This document shows positions 6,632-15,238 of a DNA stretch of 27,178 bases, piece after piece. Below the pieces are notes generated by a model. That model searched no databases, had not been told where the DNA came from, and saw only the letters and a list, made by a program, of their open reading frames with translations. Location: contig URII01000033.1 of NCBI GenBank assembly GCA_900547825.1, positions 1 through 27,178 on the forward strand, read 5' to 3'. Source of the stretch: an uncultured Porphyromonadaceae bacterium. Its GTDB lineage: Bacteria > Bacteroidota > Bacteroidia > Bacteroidales > Muribaculaceae. The first letter of the stretch is position 1, and each line of letters starts with the position of its first letter. The translations under genes were made by a program, and so were the position numbers.

Positions 6632-8578
6632 ATGAAACTTAAATTTTGCGCAGTTCCTCTGGCGCTGGCAGCATTAGCGGTGGTGGCCACGGCTGCAAAA
6701 AAAGAGACCGATCCCACTATCCTCACGGTCAATGGCAAGAATGTGCCGTTGAGCGAGTTTGAATATCTCTATAATAAAAACAACACTCAGCAGACACAGC
6801 CCCAGACTGTTGATGAATATTTGCAACTGTTTATCAATTATAAGCTTAAAGTAGCCGATGCCGAAGCTCACGGAATTGACACTACGAAAGCGTTTATTGA
6901 GGAACTTGACGGACACCGCCGGGAATTGGCCAAACCATATATGCGCGACACCACGGTGGAAGCTGAGCTGGTGAATAATGTGCTCGACCGTATGGACCAT
7001 ATAATGGATGTGCATCATATAATGGTAAAGAAAGGGAATACCCCTGCCGAACGCCGTGCATCCTGGAACAAACTCGACAGCATCCGCAAGGAGATAGTAG
7101 CCGGACGTGCGGATTTTGCCGAAATGGCCGATAAATATTCTGTAGACCCTCAGGCTAAACGCAATCACGGCCATATGGGTAAAGTTATTCCCAATGTATA
7201 TCCCTATCAGTTTGAGGATGTAGCCTATTCAACACCTGTGGGATCCATTTCGGAGGTTATGGAGACTCCGTTCGGATATCATATAATAAAGGTTGAGGCC
7301 CAGCTTCCGAATCCGGGCAAAGTGAAGGCGTCGCACATCCTTAAATTCACACGTGGCAAATCTCCTGCCGACACTCTTATAGCCAAGGCGCAGATAGATT
7401 CACTTTACAATCTGCTGAAAGAGGCTCCGGCTTCGGTTTTTGCAAGTGTGGCGAGAATGGAAAGCGAAGATCGCGGCACCGCAATGAAAGGCGGCGAGCT
7501 GCCTTGGTTCGGCCCCGGACGAATGGTTCCGGAATTTGAGAAAGTGGCGTTCGAGCTTAAGGACGGCGAGGTTTCCGCTCCTTTCCGCACAGCCTATGGA
7601 TATCATATCATCCGCAAGACAGCCCATCAGGACACAGTGAACCGTGCCGAGGAGCGTGCTAATGTATTGAATGCCATACGCCATGATGACCGCAATCTTT
7701 TGCCGGAAAAGAAAAAATTAGAAGAATACAAGACAATCTATAAAGCTAAGCTTGACAAGAAAGGGCTTGACAAGGTGAAAAAATCCCTTAAGGGAGTTGC
7801 CGCGGTGGATTCCGCTTCGTTTGAAGGGTTGAAAGCTCTTGGTAATGTGACGGTGGCATCGGTGGGCGGACAGAAGATTGCTGCAGATGAAGTGATAAAG
7901 GATATGTCAGCCCGGGCGGATCTGGACGGTGCCCAGTATTATGAGGAGTTTGTAGCTGCAACGGAAAAAACTCTTGACAAAGTTACCGCCGATGTGGCTA
8001 TCGAACGGCTTGCAGAGATGAATGCCGATTACCGCAATCTTGTAAAGGAATATCGTGACGGAATTCTGCTGTTTGAAGTAAGCAACCGTAATGTTTGGGA
8101 CCGCGCGGCCAAGGATACCGAGGGACTTGAAAAGTTCTTCAACGACAACCGGGCCAAATATACATGGAGCAAACCCCATTACAAGGGATATGTGATTTTC
8201 GGCACAACCGACTCAATTGCTTCCGCAGCACAGGAGTGGTTGCAGAAAAATCCGGTTCCCGGCGATGAGCTTGTTGCAAAAATGCGTGAACAGTTCGGCC
8301 GCAATGTAAAGGTGGAACGTGTGCTGGCAGAGAAGGGCGAGAACAACATTATCGACAATATAGCGTTCGAGGGTCCCATGCCTGACATGTCGAAAAGCAA
8401 ATGGGCATTCTATTTCGATTATCTCGGCAAGGTGATTGACCAGCCGGAGGAGGCCCGCGATGTGAAAGGGGCCGCATCAGGTGATTACCAGCAGCTGCTT
8501 GAAAAGCAGTGGATAGAGGAGCTGAAAGCGAAATATCCTGTAAAGGTCAATGATGCTGTACTTAAACAAGTGAAATAA
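6632..8578 (+). CDS. Periplasmic peptidyl-prolyl cis-trans isomerase with two parvulin (PpiC) domains
   Basis: A 648-residue exported protein. The N terminus is a Sec signal peptide ending in a long Ala/Val run (about 1-22, ATAA then KK). An N-terminal chaperone-like helical region (about 28-120) is followed by two parvulin domains: residues about 124-222 (VHHIMVKKG, ending FGYHIIKV) and about 230-330 (KASHILKF, ending YGYHIIRK). The remaining 300 residues are helical, charged and not assignable. The architecture suits folding of outer-membrane proteins in the periplasm. It is the first gene of a run with a SurA-like protein 9 bases downstream, an OstA-like protein and mutL. No convincing promoter is visible in 6574-6631. 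Catalytic activity of each domain cannot be judged from this. Confidence 0.92.
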   Translation: MKLKFCAVPLALAALAVVATAAKKETDPTILTVNGKNVPLSEFEYLYNKNNTQQTQPQTVDEYLQLFINYKLKVADAEAHGIDTTKAFIEELDGHRRELAKPYMRDTTVEAELVNNVLDRMDHIMDVHHIMVKKGNTPAERRASWNKLDSIRKEIVAGRADFAEMADKYSVDPQAKRNHGHMGKVIPNVYPYQFEDVAYSTPVGSISEVMETPFGYHIIKVEAQLPNPGKVKASHILKFTRGKSPADTLIAKAQIDSLYNLLKEAPASVFASVARMESEDRGTAMKGGELPWFGPGRMVPEFEKVAFELKDGEVSAPFRTAYGYHIIRKTAHQDTVNRAEERANVLNAIRHDDRNLLPEKKKLEEYKTIYKAKLDKKGLDKVKKSLKGVAAVDSASFEGLKALGNVTVASVGGQKIAADEVIKDMSARADLDGAQYYEEFVAATEKTLDKVTADVAIERLAEMNADYRNLVKEYRDGILLFEVSNRNVWDRAAKDTEGLEKFFNDNRAKYTWSKPHYKGYVIFGTTDSIASAAQEWLQKNPVPGDELVAKMREQFGRNVKVERVLAEKGENNIIDNIAFEGPMPDMSKSKWAFYFDYLGKVIDQPEEARDVKGAASGDYQQLLEKQWIEELKAKYPVKVNDAVLKQVK

Positions 8579-8587
8579 AAGGACATT

Positions 8588-9964
8588 GTGATTAAAAATA
8601 GATTTATCTGTAAAATGATATTGCCGGCGGCCTTAGGGGCTGTCGGCTTTGTCGCATTGGCGAGAGAGAGCAATGTGATAGATGAGGTGGCGTGGGTAGT
8701 AGGCGACGGCCCCATATGGAGGTCGGAAATAGAGGAGGCCTACAGCCAGCTGCAATATGAAAACCAGAAACTTCAGGGGGATCCCTATTGTGTGATTCCT
8801 GAACGTCTCGCCATAGAGAAGCTTTATCTCCATCAGGCTGACATGGACACTGTGGAGGTAGCGGAGAGTGCCGTATCGGCCCAGGTGGAATCACGGTTGA
8901 ATTATTTTATCGCCAATCTTGGAAGCCGTGAGAAAGTGGAGGAATATTTCCGCAAGTCAATGCCTGAACTCCGGTCGGAACTCGCCGAGACGATCCGTAA
9001 TATGTCGCGTATACGTCAGGTTCAGGAGTCGCTGACAAAGGATGTGAAAGTCACACCGTCGGAAGTGCGCAAGTATTACGACAATCTGCCGGCCGACAGT
9101 GTGCCCTATATTCCTTTGCAGGTGGAAGTGCAGCTTATCACAGTAAATCCGGTGATACCGCGCGAGGAGATCGAGGCTGTGAAAGCACGCTTACGTGGAT
9201 TTGCCGATAAAGTAAATTCAGGAGAGAGTGATTTTTCCACACTTGCTGTTCTTTATTCCGAGGACGACGGGAGCGCAGTGCGCGGCGGTGAGATTGGTTT
9301 TGCCGGGCGTGCGACGTTGGATCCTGCCTATGCCAATGTGGCTTTTAATCTGAATGATACTAAGAGGGTTTCCAAGATTGTAGAGTCGCAGTATGGGTAT
9401 CACATAATCCAGCTTATAGAGAAACGTGGCGACCGCATCAATACCCGTCATATCCTTTTACGTCCGAAAGTGTCGGACAAGGATCTGATCGATGCTCTTG
9501 CGCGACTTGATTCGGTAAGGGCCGATATAGTGGATAAGAAGAAAATGACATTCGATCAGGCTGTGCCGTATGTGTCGCAGGATAAGGACACCCGCAACAA
9601 TCATGGTATCATGGTGAACGAGAATACAGGCAATGCCCGTTTTGAGATGAGCGAGCTTCCGCAGGAGGTAGCCAAGGAAGCTGCGAAACTGAAAGTGGGT
9701 GAGATATCCAAGCCGTTTATCATGAAAGATCCCAAGAAGAATTCCGATATAGTGGCCATGATTATGCTTACAGCCCGCATTGACGGACATAAGGCTAATC
9801 TTGCCGATGATTATCAGGTGATAAAGGATATGTATGAAACAGCCGAGAAGACCAAGATTCTGACACGTTGGTTGGAAACAAAGATAAATGAGACCTATGT
9901 GAAAATCGAGGACGGCTGGCGAAACTGTGATTTCGAGCATAAGGGCTGGATAAAGCAGGATTGA
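8588..9964 (+). CDS. SurA-like periplasmic chaperone / peptidyl-prolyl isomerase
   Basis: A 458-residue SurA-type protein. I use the GTG at 8588, because it supplies a positively charged n-region (K3, R5, K9) before the hydrophobic core (residues 10-24); the ATG at 8615 would leave the core without positive charges. An N-terminal SurA domain (about 29-165, starting VIDEVAWVVGD) is followed by two parvulin domains, about 178-280 (VEVQLITVN to YGYHIIQL) and 284-398 (INTRHILLRP onward). The second domain looks less canonical at its C-terminal end, lacking the YGYHI-type closing strand. SurA escorts unfolded beta-barrel proteins to the BAM complex. Its stop overlaps the next start (TGATG), showing translational coupling with the OstA-like gene. 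Confidence 0.92.
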   Translation: MIKNRFICKMILPAALGAVGFVALARESNVIDEVAWVVGDGPIWRSEIEEAYSQLQYENQKLQGDPYCVIPERLAIEKLYLHQADMDTVEVAESAVSAQVESRLNYFIANLGSREKVEEYFRKSMPELRSELAETIRNMSRIRQVQESLTKDVKVTPSEVRKYYDNLPADSVPYIPLQVEVQLITVNPVIPREEIEAVKARLRGFADKVNSGESDFSTLAVLYSEDDGSAVRGGEIGFAGRATLDPAYANVAFNLNDTKRVSKIVESQYGYHIIQLIEKRGDRINTRHILLRPKVSDKDLIDALARLDSVRADIVDKKKMTFDQAVPYVSQDKDTRNNHGIMVNENTGNARFEMSELPQEVAKEAAKLKVGEISKPFIMKDPKKNSDIVAMIMLTARIDGHKANLADDYQVIKDMYETAEKTKILTRWLETKINETYVKIEDGWRNCDFEHKGWIKQD

Positions 9965-11712
9965 TGAAAAAACGCATTGTCAAACCACATAAGCAAAAGC
10001 GCCTCAGCCCCTATGGTGTTGCGGCGTGTTTGCTTTTGACGGCGCTCCCTCCGGCGCTGTCAGGCCCGTTGGGAGCCCAGCAGCAGCCTCCTATAAAGCC
10101 GGTTATTCCCGACGCCAACCGTTATGAACCCGGCAAGGTGTTTCTTGAACATGCCGACCATCTTTCTATGGACGAGAATGTAAGCCGCGACTATCAGGTG
10201 CTTGTGGGGAATGTGAGGTTCCGAAAGGGTGACATGTTCATGTACTGTGACAGCGCACATTTTTATATGTCGACCAATTCGCTGGATGCATATTCAAATG
10301 TGAAGATGGAGCAGGGCGATACACTTTTCGTATTTGCTGACGAGCTTAATTATGACGGGCCGCGCGAAATGGCCACACTTTTCGGTTCGGCCGGTAGGAA
10401 GGTAAGGCTTATAAACCGCGATGTAAAGCTGGAGACAGATGTGTTCTATTATGATCTGGCTGTGTCAAAGGGCTTCTACAATGTGGGCGGGGTGCTTACG
10501 GACCGTCAGAACAGTCTTAAATCATGGCGTGGGGAATATTATCCCGGAACCAAGAATGCCGATTTCTATGATGATGTGGTGCTGAAAAGCATCAGGCCTA
10601 CGGACACTCTGAGGATGTTTACCGATGAGTTGCATTACAACACGGCCACACATATAGCCCGCATAGAAATGCCTACACGGATAATAAACAAGGATGGACG
10701 CATAGTGACCTCTTCCGGAACATATAACACTGAAAACGGTCAGGCGGATCTGTTTTCGCGCTCCACTGTGTATACCAATAACGGAGCCACGCTCACGGGC
10801 GACACTCTGTTCTATGACAGATCCAGAGGATTTGGCGAGGCGTTCGGAAATATGGTTCTGGTGGACTCCGCCCGTCATTCCACATTATGCGGGGATTATG
10901 GGTTCTACAATGAAATTGCTGACAGCGCTTTCGTTACCGGACGTGCATTGGCAAAAGAATACCGCAGCGGAGATACGCTCTATCTTCATGGCGACACAAT
11001 CAACGCTTATTTGGTAAAGGCTGACTCTACCCGTATAACCAACGCCTTTCACAGGGTGAGATTCTATCGTTCGGACCTTCAGGGGCTGTGTGATTCTCTG
11101 AGTGGTGTGGAGCGTGATTCAATGATGTATATGTACGGACATCCTGTGGTTTGGAGCGGCGAGCGTCAGATATTCGGCAATGTGATTCATGTCCATGCCA
11201 ATGATTCTGTGCCTGACTGGGCCAGGCTTCCCGAAACAGGCTTTATGGCTGAACACATATTGGAGGACTGCTATAACCAGTTGGCAGGAAATGACATGAA
11301 AGCCTGGTTCAACGACTCAACCATAACACGGCTTTATGTGGAAGGGAATGTGCAGATGATCCTGTTCCCGATGGAGAATGACTCAAGCTATAATAAATAT
11401 GCCTATACGCAAACCTCGTTTTTAGATGTAACTTTTGACGGCAATACTATAAAGCGGGGTGTGATGTGGCCTGAGACCAAAGGTAATCTTGTGCCGTTGT
11501 TCAGTGCCAAAAAGGGAGCTTATTTTCTTCCTGGATTTAAATGGCTTGAGGCATTGCGGCCCAAGAATCCGGATGATATTTTTGTGTATCCTGCCGAAGC
11601 TTCAGAGCTACTTAAAGACACTGACGACAGCAATGGACGGCGTAAGCGTAGCAAACCGTCAGGAAATAACAGATTGAACGAATTAGCCCTGCCTCCGGAA
11701 AAAGATGAGTGA
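9964..11712 (+). CDS. OstA/LptA-like periplasmic protein
   Basis: A 582-residue exported protein of the OstA/LptA beta-jellyroll type seen in Bacteroidetes. The ATG at 9964 is used, not the TTG one codon earlier. An N-terminal signal peptide has a basic start (KKRIVKPHKQKR) and a hydrophobic segment (about 17-38). The body is a series of short strands with repeated patterns such as GNVRFRKGDMFMYCDSA, ADELNYDG, GEYYPGT and DELHYNTATH, typical of LptA-like repeats. LptA bridges lipopolysaccharide transport across the periplasm; the larger Bacteroidetes version is presumed to have a related outer-membrane role. It overlaps the SurA gene start-stop and mutL by 8 bases. Charged C-terminal tail (about 550-582) has no clear role. 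Confidence 0.85.
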   Translation: MKKRIVKPHKQKRLSPYGVAACLLLTALPPALSGPLGAQQQPPIKPVIPDANRYEPGKVFLEHADHLSMDENVSRDYQVLVGNVRFRKGDMFMYCDSAHFYMSTNSLDAYSNVKMEQGDTLFVFADELNYDGPREMATLFGSAGRKVRLINRDVKLETDVFYYDLAVSKGFYNVGGVLTDRQNSLKSWRGEYYPGTKNADFYDDVVLKSIRPTDTLRMFTDELHYNTATHIARIEMPTRIINKDGRIVTSSGTYNTENGQADLFSRSTVYTNNGATLTGDTLFYDRSRGFGEAFGNMVLVDSARHSTLCGDYGFYNEIADSAFVTGRALAKEYRSGDTLYLHGDTINAYLVKADSTRITNAFHRVRFYRSDLQGLCDSLSGVERDSMMYMYGHPVVWSGERQIFGNVIHVHANDSVPDWARLPETGFMAEHILEDCYNQLAGNDMKAWFNDSTITRLYVEGNVQMILFPMENDSSYNKYAYTQTSFLDVTFDGNTIKRGVMWPETKGNLVPLFSAKKGAYFLPGFKWLEALRPKNPDDIFVYPAEASELLKDTDDSNGRRKRSKPSGNNRLNELALPPEKDE

Positions 11713-13564
11713 CATTATAAGACTTCTGCCTGATTCAGTAGCCAACCAGATAGCTGCCGGAGAGGTGATACAGCGTCCGGCTTCCGTTGTCAAGGAGCTT
11801 GTGGAGAATGCTGTTGACGCCGGTGCCACACGTATAAGTGTTATTATACGTGATGCGGGACGTACACTGATCCAGGTAGTGGATGACGGCAAAGGAATGA
11901 GTGACACCGATGCCCGTATGGCATTTGAGCGCCATGCCACTTCCAAGATCTCAGAGGCCGCCGATCTGTTTGCTCTCCGCACAATGGGTTTCCGTGGCGA
12001 GGCTTTGGCCTCGATAGTGGCTATAGCTACTGTGGATCTGAAAACCCGCCGCGAAGAAGATACTTTAGGCACGCATATTGTGATATCAGGTTCCAAAGTG
12101 GAGCTTCAGGAGGCTGCCGGGTGTCCCAAAGGGAGTAATTTTCAGGTTAAGAATCTGTTTTTCAATGTGCCGGCCCGTCGTAAATTCCTGAAAAAGGATT
12201 CGGTGGAGTTCAGCAATGTGGTCAAGGAATTTGAGCGGCTGGCGCTTGTGAATCCTGATGTTGAGCTGTCGCTTATACATAACGACATTACAATCCATCA
12301 GCTCATAAAGGGAACACTTAAACAGCGCATAACGGCTCTTTTCGGTAAGACCTTGGGAAATCAGATATTGCCTGTGGCCACTGACACAGCGTTGGTGCGG
12401 CTTAACGGTTATATCGGACTTCCCGAAGCATCCAGGCGCCGGGGAGCTCTTCAATATCTGTTTGTCAATGGCCGCAACATGAGGCATCCGGTGTTTCACA
12501 GGGCAATAATGGACTGCTATGATAATCTCATAAGTCCGGATGTGCAGCCGAACTATTTTATTGACTTTACCGTAGATCCGGATACCATAGATGTCAACAT
12601 ACATCCCACTAAAAGTGAGATCAAGTTTGAGAATGAAGCAGCCATACGTCAGATCCTTGTCGCATCTGTAAGGGAAAGCATGGGAAAATATAACGCCGTG
12701 CCCTCAATTGACTTTTCAGTCGAGGATGTTCCGGACATTCCGGCATTCAGCCCGAATGCGAATGCCGAGCATGATGTGGCCATAGACCATTCGTATAATC
12801 CATTCCGTCAGAGTACAGGAAGAAGCGCATCTGTTGTACGGTCAGCTTTGCAGGATTCGGCACGTGACTGGGACAAACTTTATGCCGATTTTACCCGCAG
12901 GAACGATACACCGGTACAAGAGGGTGAGATAGAAAGCAGCCGCCTTAATGTACATTCGGCCGAAAGCGCCCTTCCTATAGAAATTGAAGAGATCGCAGCT
13001 TCTGTAAGCGGTACATTTCAGATCAGGAACCGGTATATAGCTACTCCTTCGCGCCACGGCATAATGATAATTGATCAGCACAGGGCACATTTAGCTGTGC
13101 TGTATGATGAATATATGTCGAAACTCGGCAGTTCCGAAATAGCGTCGCAGCATATAATGTTTCCGGAGAGTGTGACACTTTCGGCATCGCAGGGGATAGT
13201 GCTTGAATCGCTCATTGACAGTGTGTCGGCGCTGGGGTTCGAACTGTCGCCGCTGGGGGATAACACATGGAGCATATTGAAAGTCCCTGCGGTTTTTCCA
13301 TTGACATCTCCTGCCGATGCATTGCTTGCCCTTATCGCTGAAATGGAGGAGAGCGGTTCATTGGCTTCGGACAATATAATCCAGGCTATGGCCTTGTCAA
13401 TGGCGCGTCACTCCGCTATCAAGCCGGGACGGGCATTGGCGCAGGCTGAGATCGAACACCTTCTGAGCTCTTTATTTAAATTGCCAACGCCTACATATAC
13501 GCCTGACGGGAAATTAATTATAGCCACAATTACGGAAGATAATATTTCCCGGTTGTTTAAATGA
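11705..13564 (+). CDS. mutL: DNA mismatch repair protein MutL
   Basis: A 619-residue MutL that couples mismatch recognition by MutS to strand removal. GHKL ATPase motifs are intact: ELVENAVDAGA (31-41, catalytic E31, Mg-binding N35), DDGKGM (60-65) and GFRGEAL (95-101). The transducer domain includes FVNGR and VDVNIHPTKSE (Lys in the ATP pocket). A variable linker (about 345-430) leads to the C-terminal dimerisation domain. The endonuclease metal motif DQHA(X)2E(X)4E reads DQHRAHLAVLYD from D457, so both glutamates are replaced (Leu and Asp); the usual Cys-containing motifs near the C terminus are also altered (MARHSAIKPG, TPDGK). Its start overlaps the OstA-like stop by 8 bases, so it is translated from the envelope operon. 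Confidence 0.97.
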   Translation: MSDIIRLLPDSVANQIAAGEVIQRPASVVKELVENAVDAGATRISVIIRDAGRTLIQVVDDGKGMSDTDARMAFERHATSKISEAADLFALRTMGFRGEALASIVAIATVDLKTRREEDTLGTHIVISGSKVELQEAAGCPKGSNFQVKNLFFNVPARRKFLKKDSVEFSNVVKEFERLALVNPDVELSLIHNDITIHQLIKGTLKQRITALFGKTLGNQILPVATDTALVRLNGYIGLPEASRRRGALQYLFVNGRNMRHPVFHRAIMDCYDNLISPDVQPNYFIDFTVDPDTIDVNIHPTKSEIKFENEAAIRQILVASVRESMGKYNAVPSIDFSVEDVPDIPAFSPNANAEHDVAIDHSYNPFRQSTGRSASVVRSALQDSARDWDKLYADFTRRNDTPVQEGEIESSRLNVHSAESALPIEIEEIAASVSGTFQIRNRYIATPSRHGIMIIDQHRAHLAVLYDEYMSKLGSSEIASQHIMFPESVTLSASQGIVLESLIDSVSALGFELSPLGDNTWSILKVPAVFPLTSPADALLALIAEMEESGSLASDNIIQAMALSMARHSAIKPGRALAQAEIEHLLSSLFKLPTPTYTPDGKLIIATITEDNISRLFK

Positions 13565-13588
13565 TGTGAATAAACATGCGGCATAGAC

Positions 13589-13619
13589 TTTGCCGTCACT
13601 TAAATTTTCACTAACTTTG
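13589..13619 (+). promoter_or_regulatory. Promoter of the HU/SPOR gene, predicting a leaderless mRNA
   Basis: TTTG at 13589-13592, a 19-base spacer and TAACTTTG at 13612-13619 fit the Bacteroidetes consensus very well. The -7 element ends 4 bases before the ATG at 13624, so transcription should begin at or right next to the start codon. The ATG is fixed by the conserved N terminus of the protein. Confidence 0.75.
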
Positions 13620-13623
13620 TGAC

Positions 13624-14661
13624 ATGATTAACATCGTTGAACATGTGGAATATCTGCTGCGTCGTCATGACTGTGTGATAGTGCCTTCATTAGGCGCTTT
13701 TTTAGCGCGTATGTCGAGCGCACGCATTGATTCGCAGTCCATGATGTTTTATCCTCCGTTCAGAGGTGTTTCATTCAACGTGGCTGTAAACCATAACGAC
13801 GGACTGTTGGTGTCAAGCGTTATGCGACGTTACCGCTTCAGTTACCCTACGGCGCTTGCTGCTGTGGAGGAGGCGGTTGCGGCCATTAAATCACGTATAT
13901 CGGCCCAGGGCCGCATAAGCTTCGGAAATATTGGGATTCTGGAATCATCCCATGACGGCAAGATATGTTTTGTGCCGGATGTTAATTCTACAGCTGATCT
14001 TTACAGGGCTCTTCCCAAAGTAGAGCTGAGAAAAATCGTAAGGCAACCGAACCCCTTATCGCATGATGCCGTTAGCGAATTCGAGCAATCCATAGGCAAT
14101 TCTATCCGACCTTATCTGATTAAAGGTGTCAAATGGGTTGCGGCAGTTGCTGTTATAGTATGTATCGGATTGACGCTGCGAATGCCGTTCGATACCGGTT
14201 CACGGACAATCAGCTATGCGTCTCTTTCAGGTCAGGGGCCTGTTACCGTGGCGTCGGTTCCTGAGCGGCGTGGAAATGGAGCTGATGAGAAAGTGCTTTC
14301 AATAGCATATCCATCTGTCTCTGCCGAGGCTGCAAGTATAGTTGATACTGCTAAGACAGGATCTTCGACAAAACAGGATCACATAACCCCTGTAAAGACA
14401 GTCTCAACGCCCAAAGTACAGTTGGAGGCTTTAGGTAGAGGCAAGCCTTATTGTCTTGTTGTAGCTTCACTCACTTCCGAAGCAAAAGCTCTGGAATTTA
14501 TAAGGACTGATGGGAATCCGGATCTCAAGATTCTCATTCAGGATGGGCGCTACCGTGTTTATTTAGCGGAGGACAGCAGCCGTGAAGCTCTTATTTCACT
14601 GCGTAACCATAAAGGTGTATCGCAGCGTTATCCCGGTGCCTGGGTTTGCGAGCGCAATTGA
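13624..14661 (+). CDS. HU-CCDC81-type protein with one transmembrane helix and a C-terminal SPOR domain
   Basis: A 345-residue membrane protein. Residues about 1-135 look like the prokaryotic HU-CCDC81 domain pair: an N-terminal VEHVEYLLRRHDCVIVPSLGAF segment and a second part with RISFGNIGILESSHDGKICF, related to HU/IHF DNA-binding proteins. A single hydrophobic helix lies at about 171-186. A Ser/Thr/Lys-rich linker (about 190-270) leads to a SPOR domain (about 274-345, KPYCLVVASL, then YRVYLAED), which in other proteins binds denuded septal peptidoglycan. Orientation should put the HU part in the cytoplasm and SPOR in the periplasm. It has its own promoter and probably leads the nitroreductase-to-Maf run. 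A role linking nucleoid to division site is suggested by comparative genomics of the family, not proven here. Confidence 0.85.
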   Translation: MINIVEHVEYLLRRHDCVIVPSLGAFLARMSSARIDSQSMMFYPPFRGVSFNVAVNHNDGLLVSSVMRRYRFSYPTALAAVEEAVAAIKSRISAQGRISFGNIGILESSHDGKICFVPDVNSTADLYRALPKVELRKIVRQPNPLSHDAVSEFEQSIGNSIRPYLIKGVKWVAAVAVIVCIGLTLRMPFDTGSRTISYASLSGQGPVTVASVPERRGNGADEKVLSIAYPSVSAEAASIVDTAKTGSSTKQDHITPVKTVSTPKVQLEALGRGKPYCLVVASLTSEAKALEFIRTDGNPDLKILIQDGRYRVYLAEDSSREALISLRNHKGVSQRYPGAWVCERN

Positions 14662-14692
14662 AAATTACATAATAGCCAACTATGTTATAGCC

Positions 14693-15238
14693 ATGAAAAG
14701 TTTTCATGATCTGATGGTTGAACGCCGTAGTATACGTAAGTATACGTCGGAACCTATTGACGCCCAGCATGTGAAGCTAATAATTGAGGCTGCCCTTATG
14801 GCTCCGTCATCGAAGAGTTCCCGGCCATGGAGTTTTATTATGGTGGAAGACCCGGAAATGTTGCAACGCCTGAGCGAATGTCGCACTATGGGCAGCAGTC
14901 CAATTGCAAAGTGTTCCTTGGCCATAGTGGTAGCAGCCGACTCATCTGTCAGTGATCCGTGGGTGGAGGATGCTTCCATAGCCGCTTTTGCCATGCAGCT
15001 GCAGGCTGCCGATCTCGGATTGGGAAGCTGCTGGATTCAGGTGCGTAACCGTTACGGTGTCGACAATATTCCGGCTGAGGAATATATTCAGTCGCTGTTG
15101 CATATACCTGAAACTATCAATGTGGAGTGCATCATAGCCATAGGACATAAGGGGGAAGACAAACGCCCTCAGGCTGTTGACAGGCTTCAGTGGGAGAAGG
15201 TCATGATAGGTGAGTGGCGAGCCGATGAACAAGCGTAA
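14693..15238 (+). CDS. Nitroreductase family protein (FMN-dependent)
   Basis: A 181-residue flavoprotein of the nitroreductase family, which reduces nitro compounds, quinones or flavins with NAD(P)H. The ATG at 14693 gives the usual N terminus (MKSFHDLMVERRSIRKY); a longer frame from GTG 14582 would run inside the previous gene. The FMN phosphate-binding Arg cluster RRSIRKY (11-17), the APSSKSSRPW loop (37-46) and the ADLGLGSCWIQ segment are typical. At 181 residues it is a short member. It begins 31 bases after the HU/SPOR gene and overlaps the DUF2520 gene by 14 bases, pointing to cotranscription. The physiological substrate cannot be predicted. Confidence 0.93.
   Translation: MKSFHDLMVERRSIRKYTSEPIDAQHVKLIIEAALMAPSSKSSRPWSFIMVEDPEMLQRLSECRTMGSSPIAKCSLAIVVAADSSVSDPWVEDASIAAFAMQLQAADLGLGSCWIQVRNRYGVDNIPAEEYIQSLLHIPETINVECIIAIGHKGEDKRPQAVDRLQWEKVMIGEWRADEQA

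Noticed and set aside
13579..13598. Short inverted repeat (CGGCA/TGCCG) after mutL, considered as a terminator
   Set aside because: Only 5 base pairs, no T-run, and it overlaps the -33 element of the next gene.
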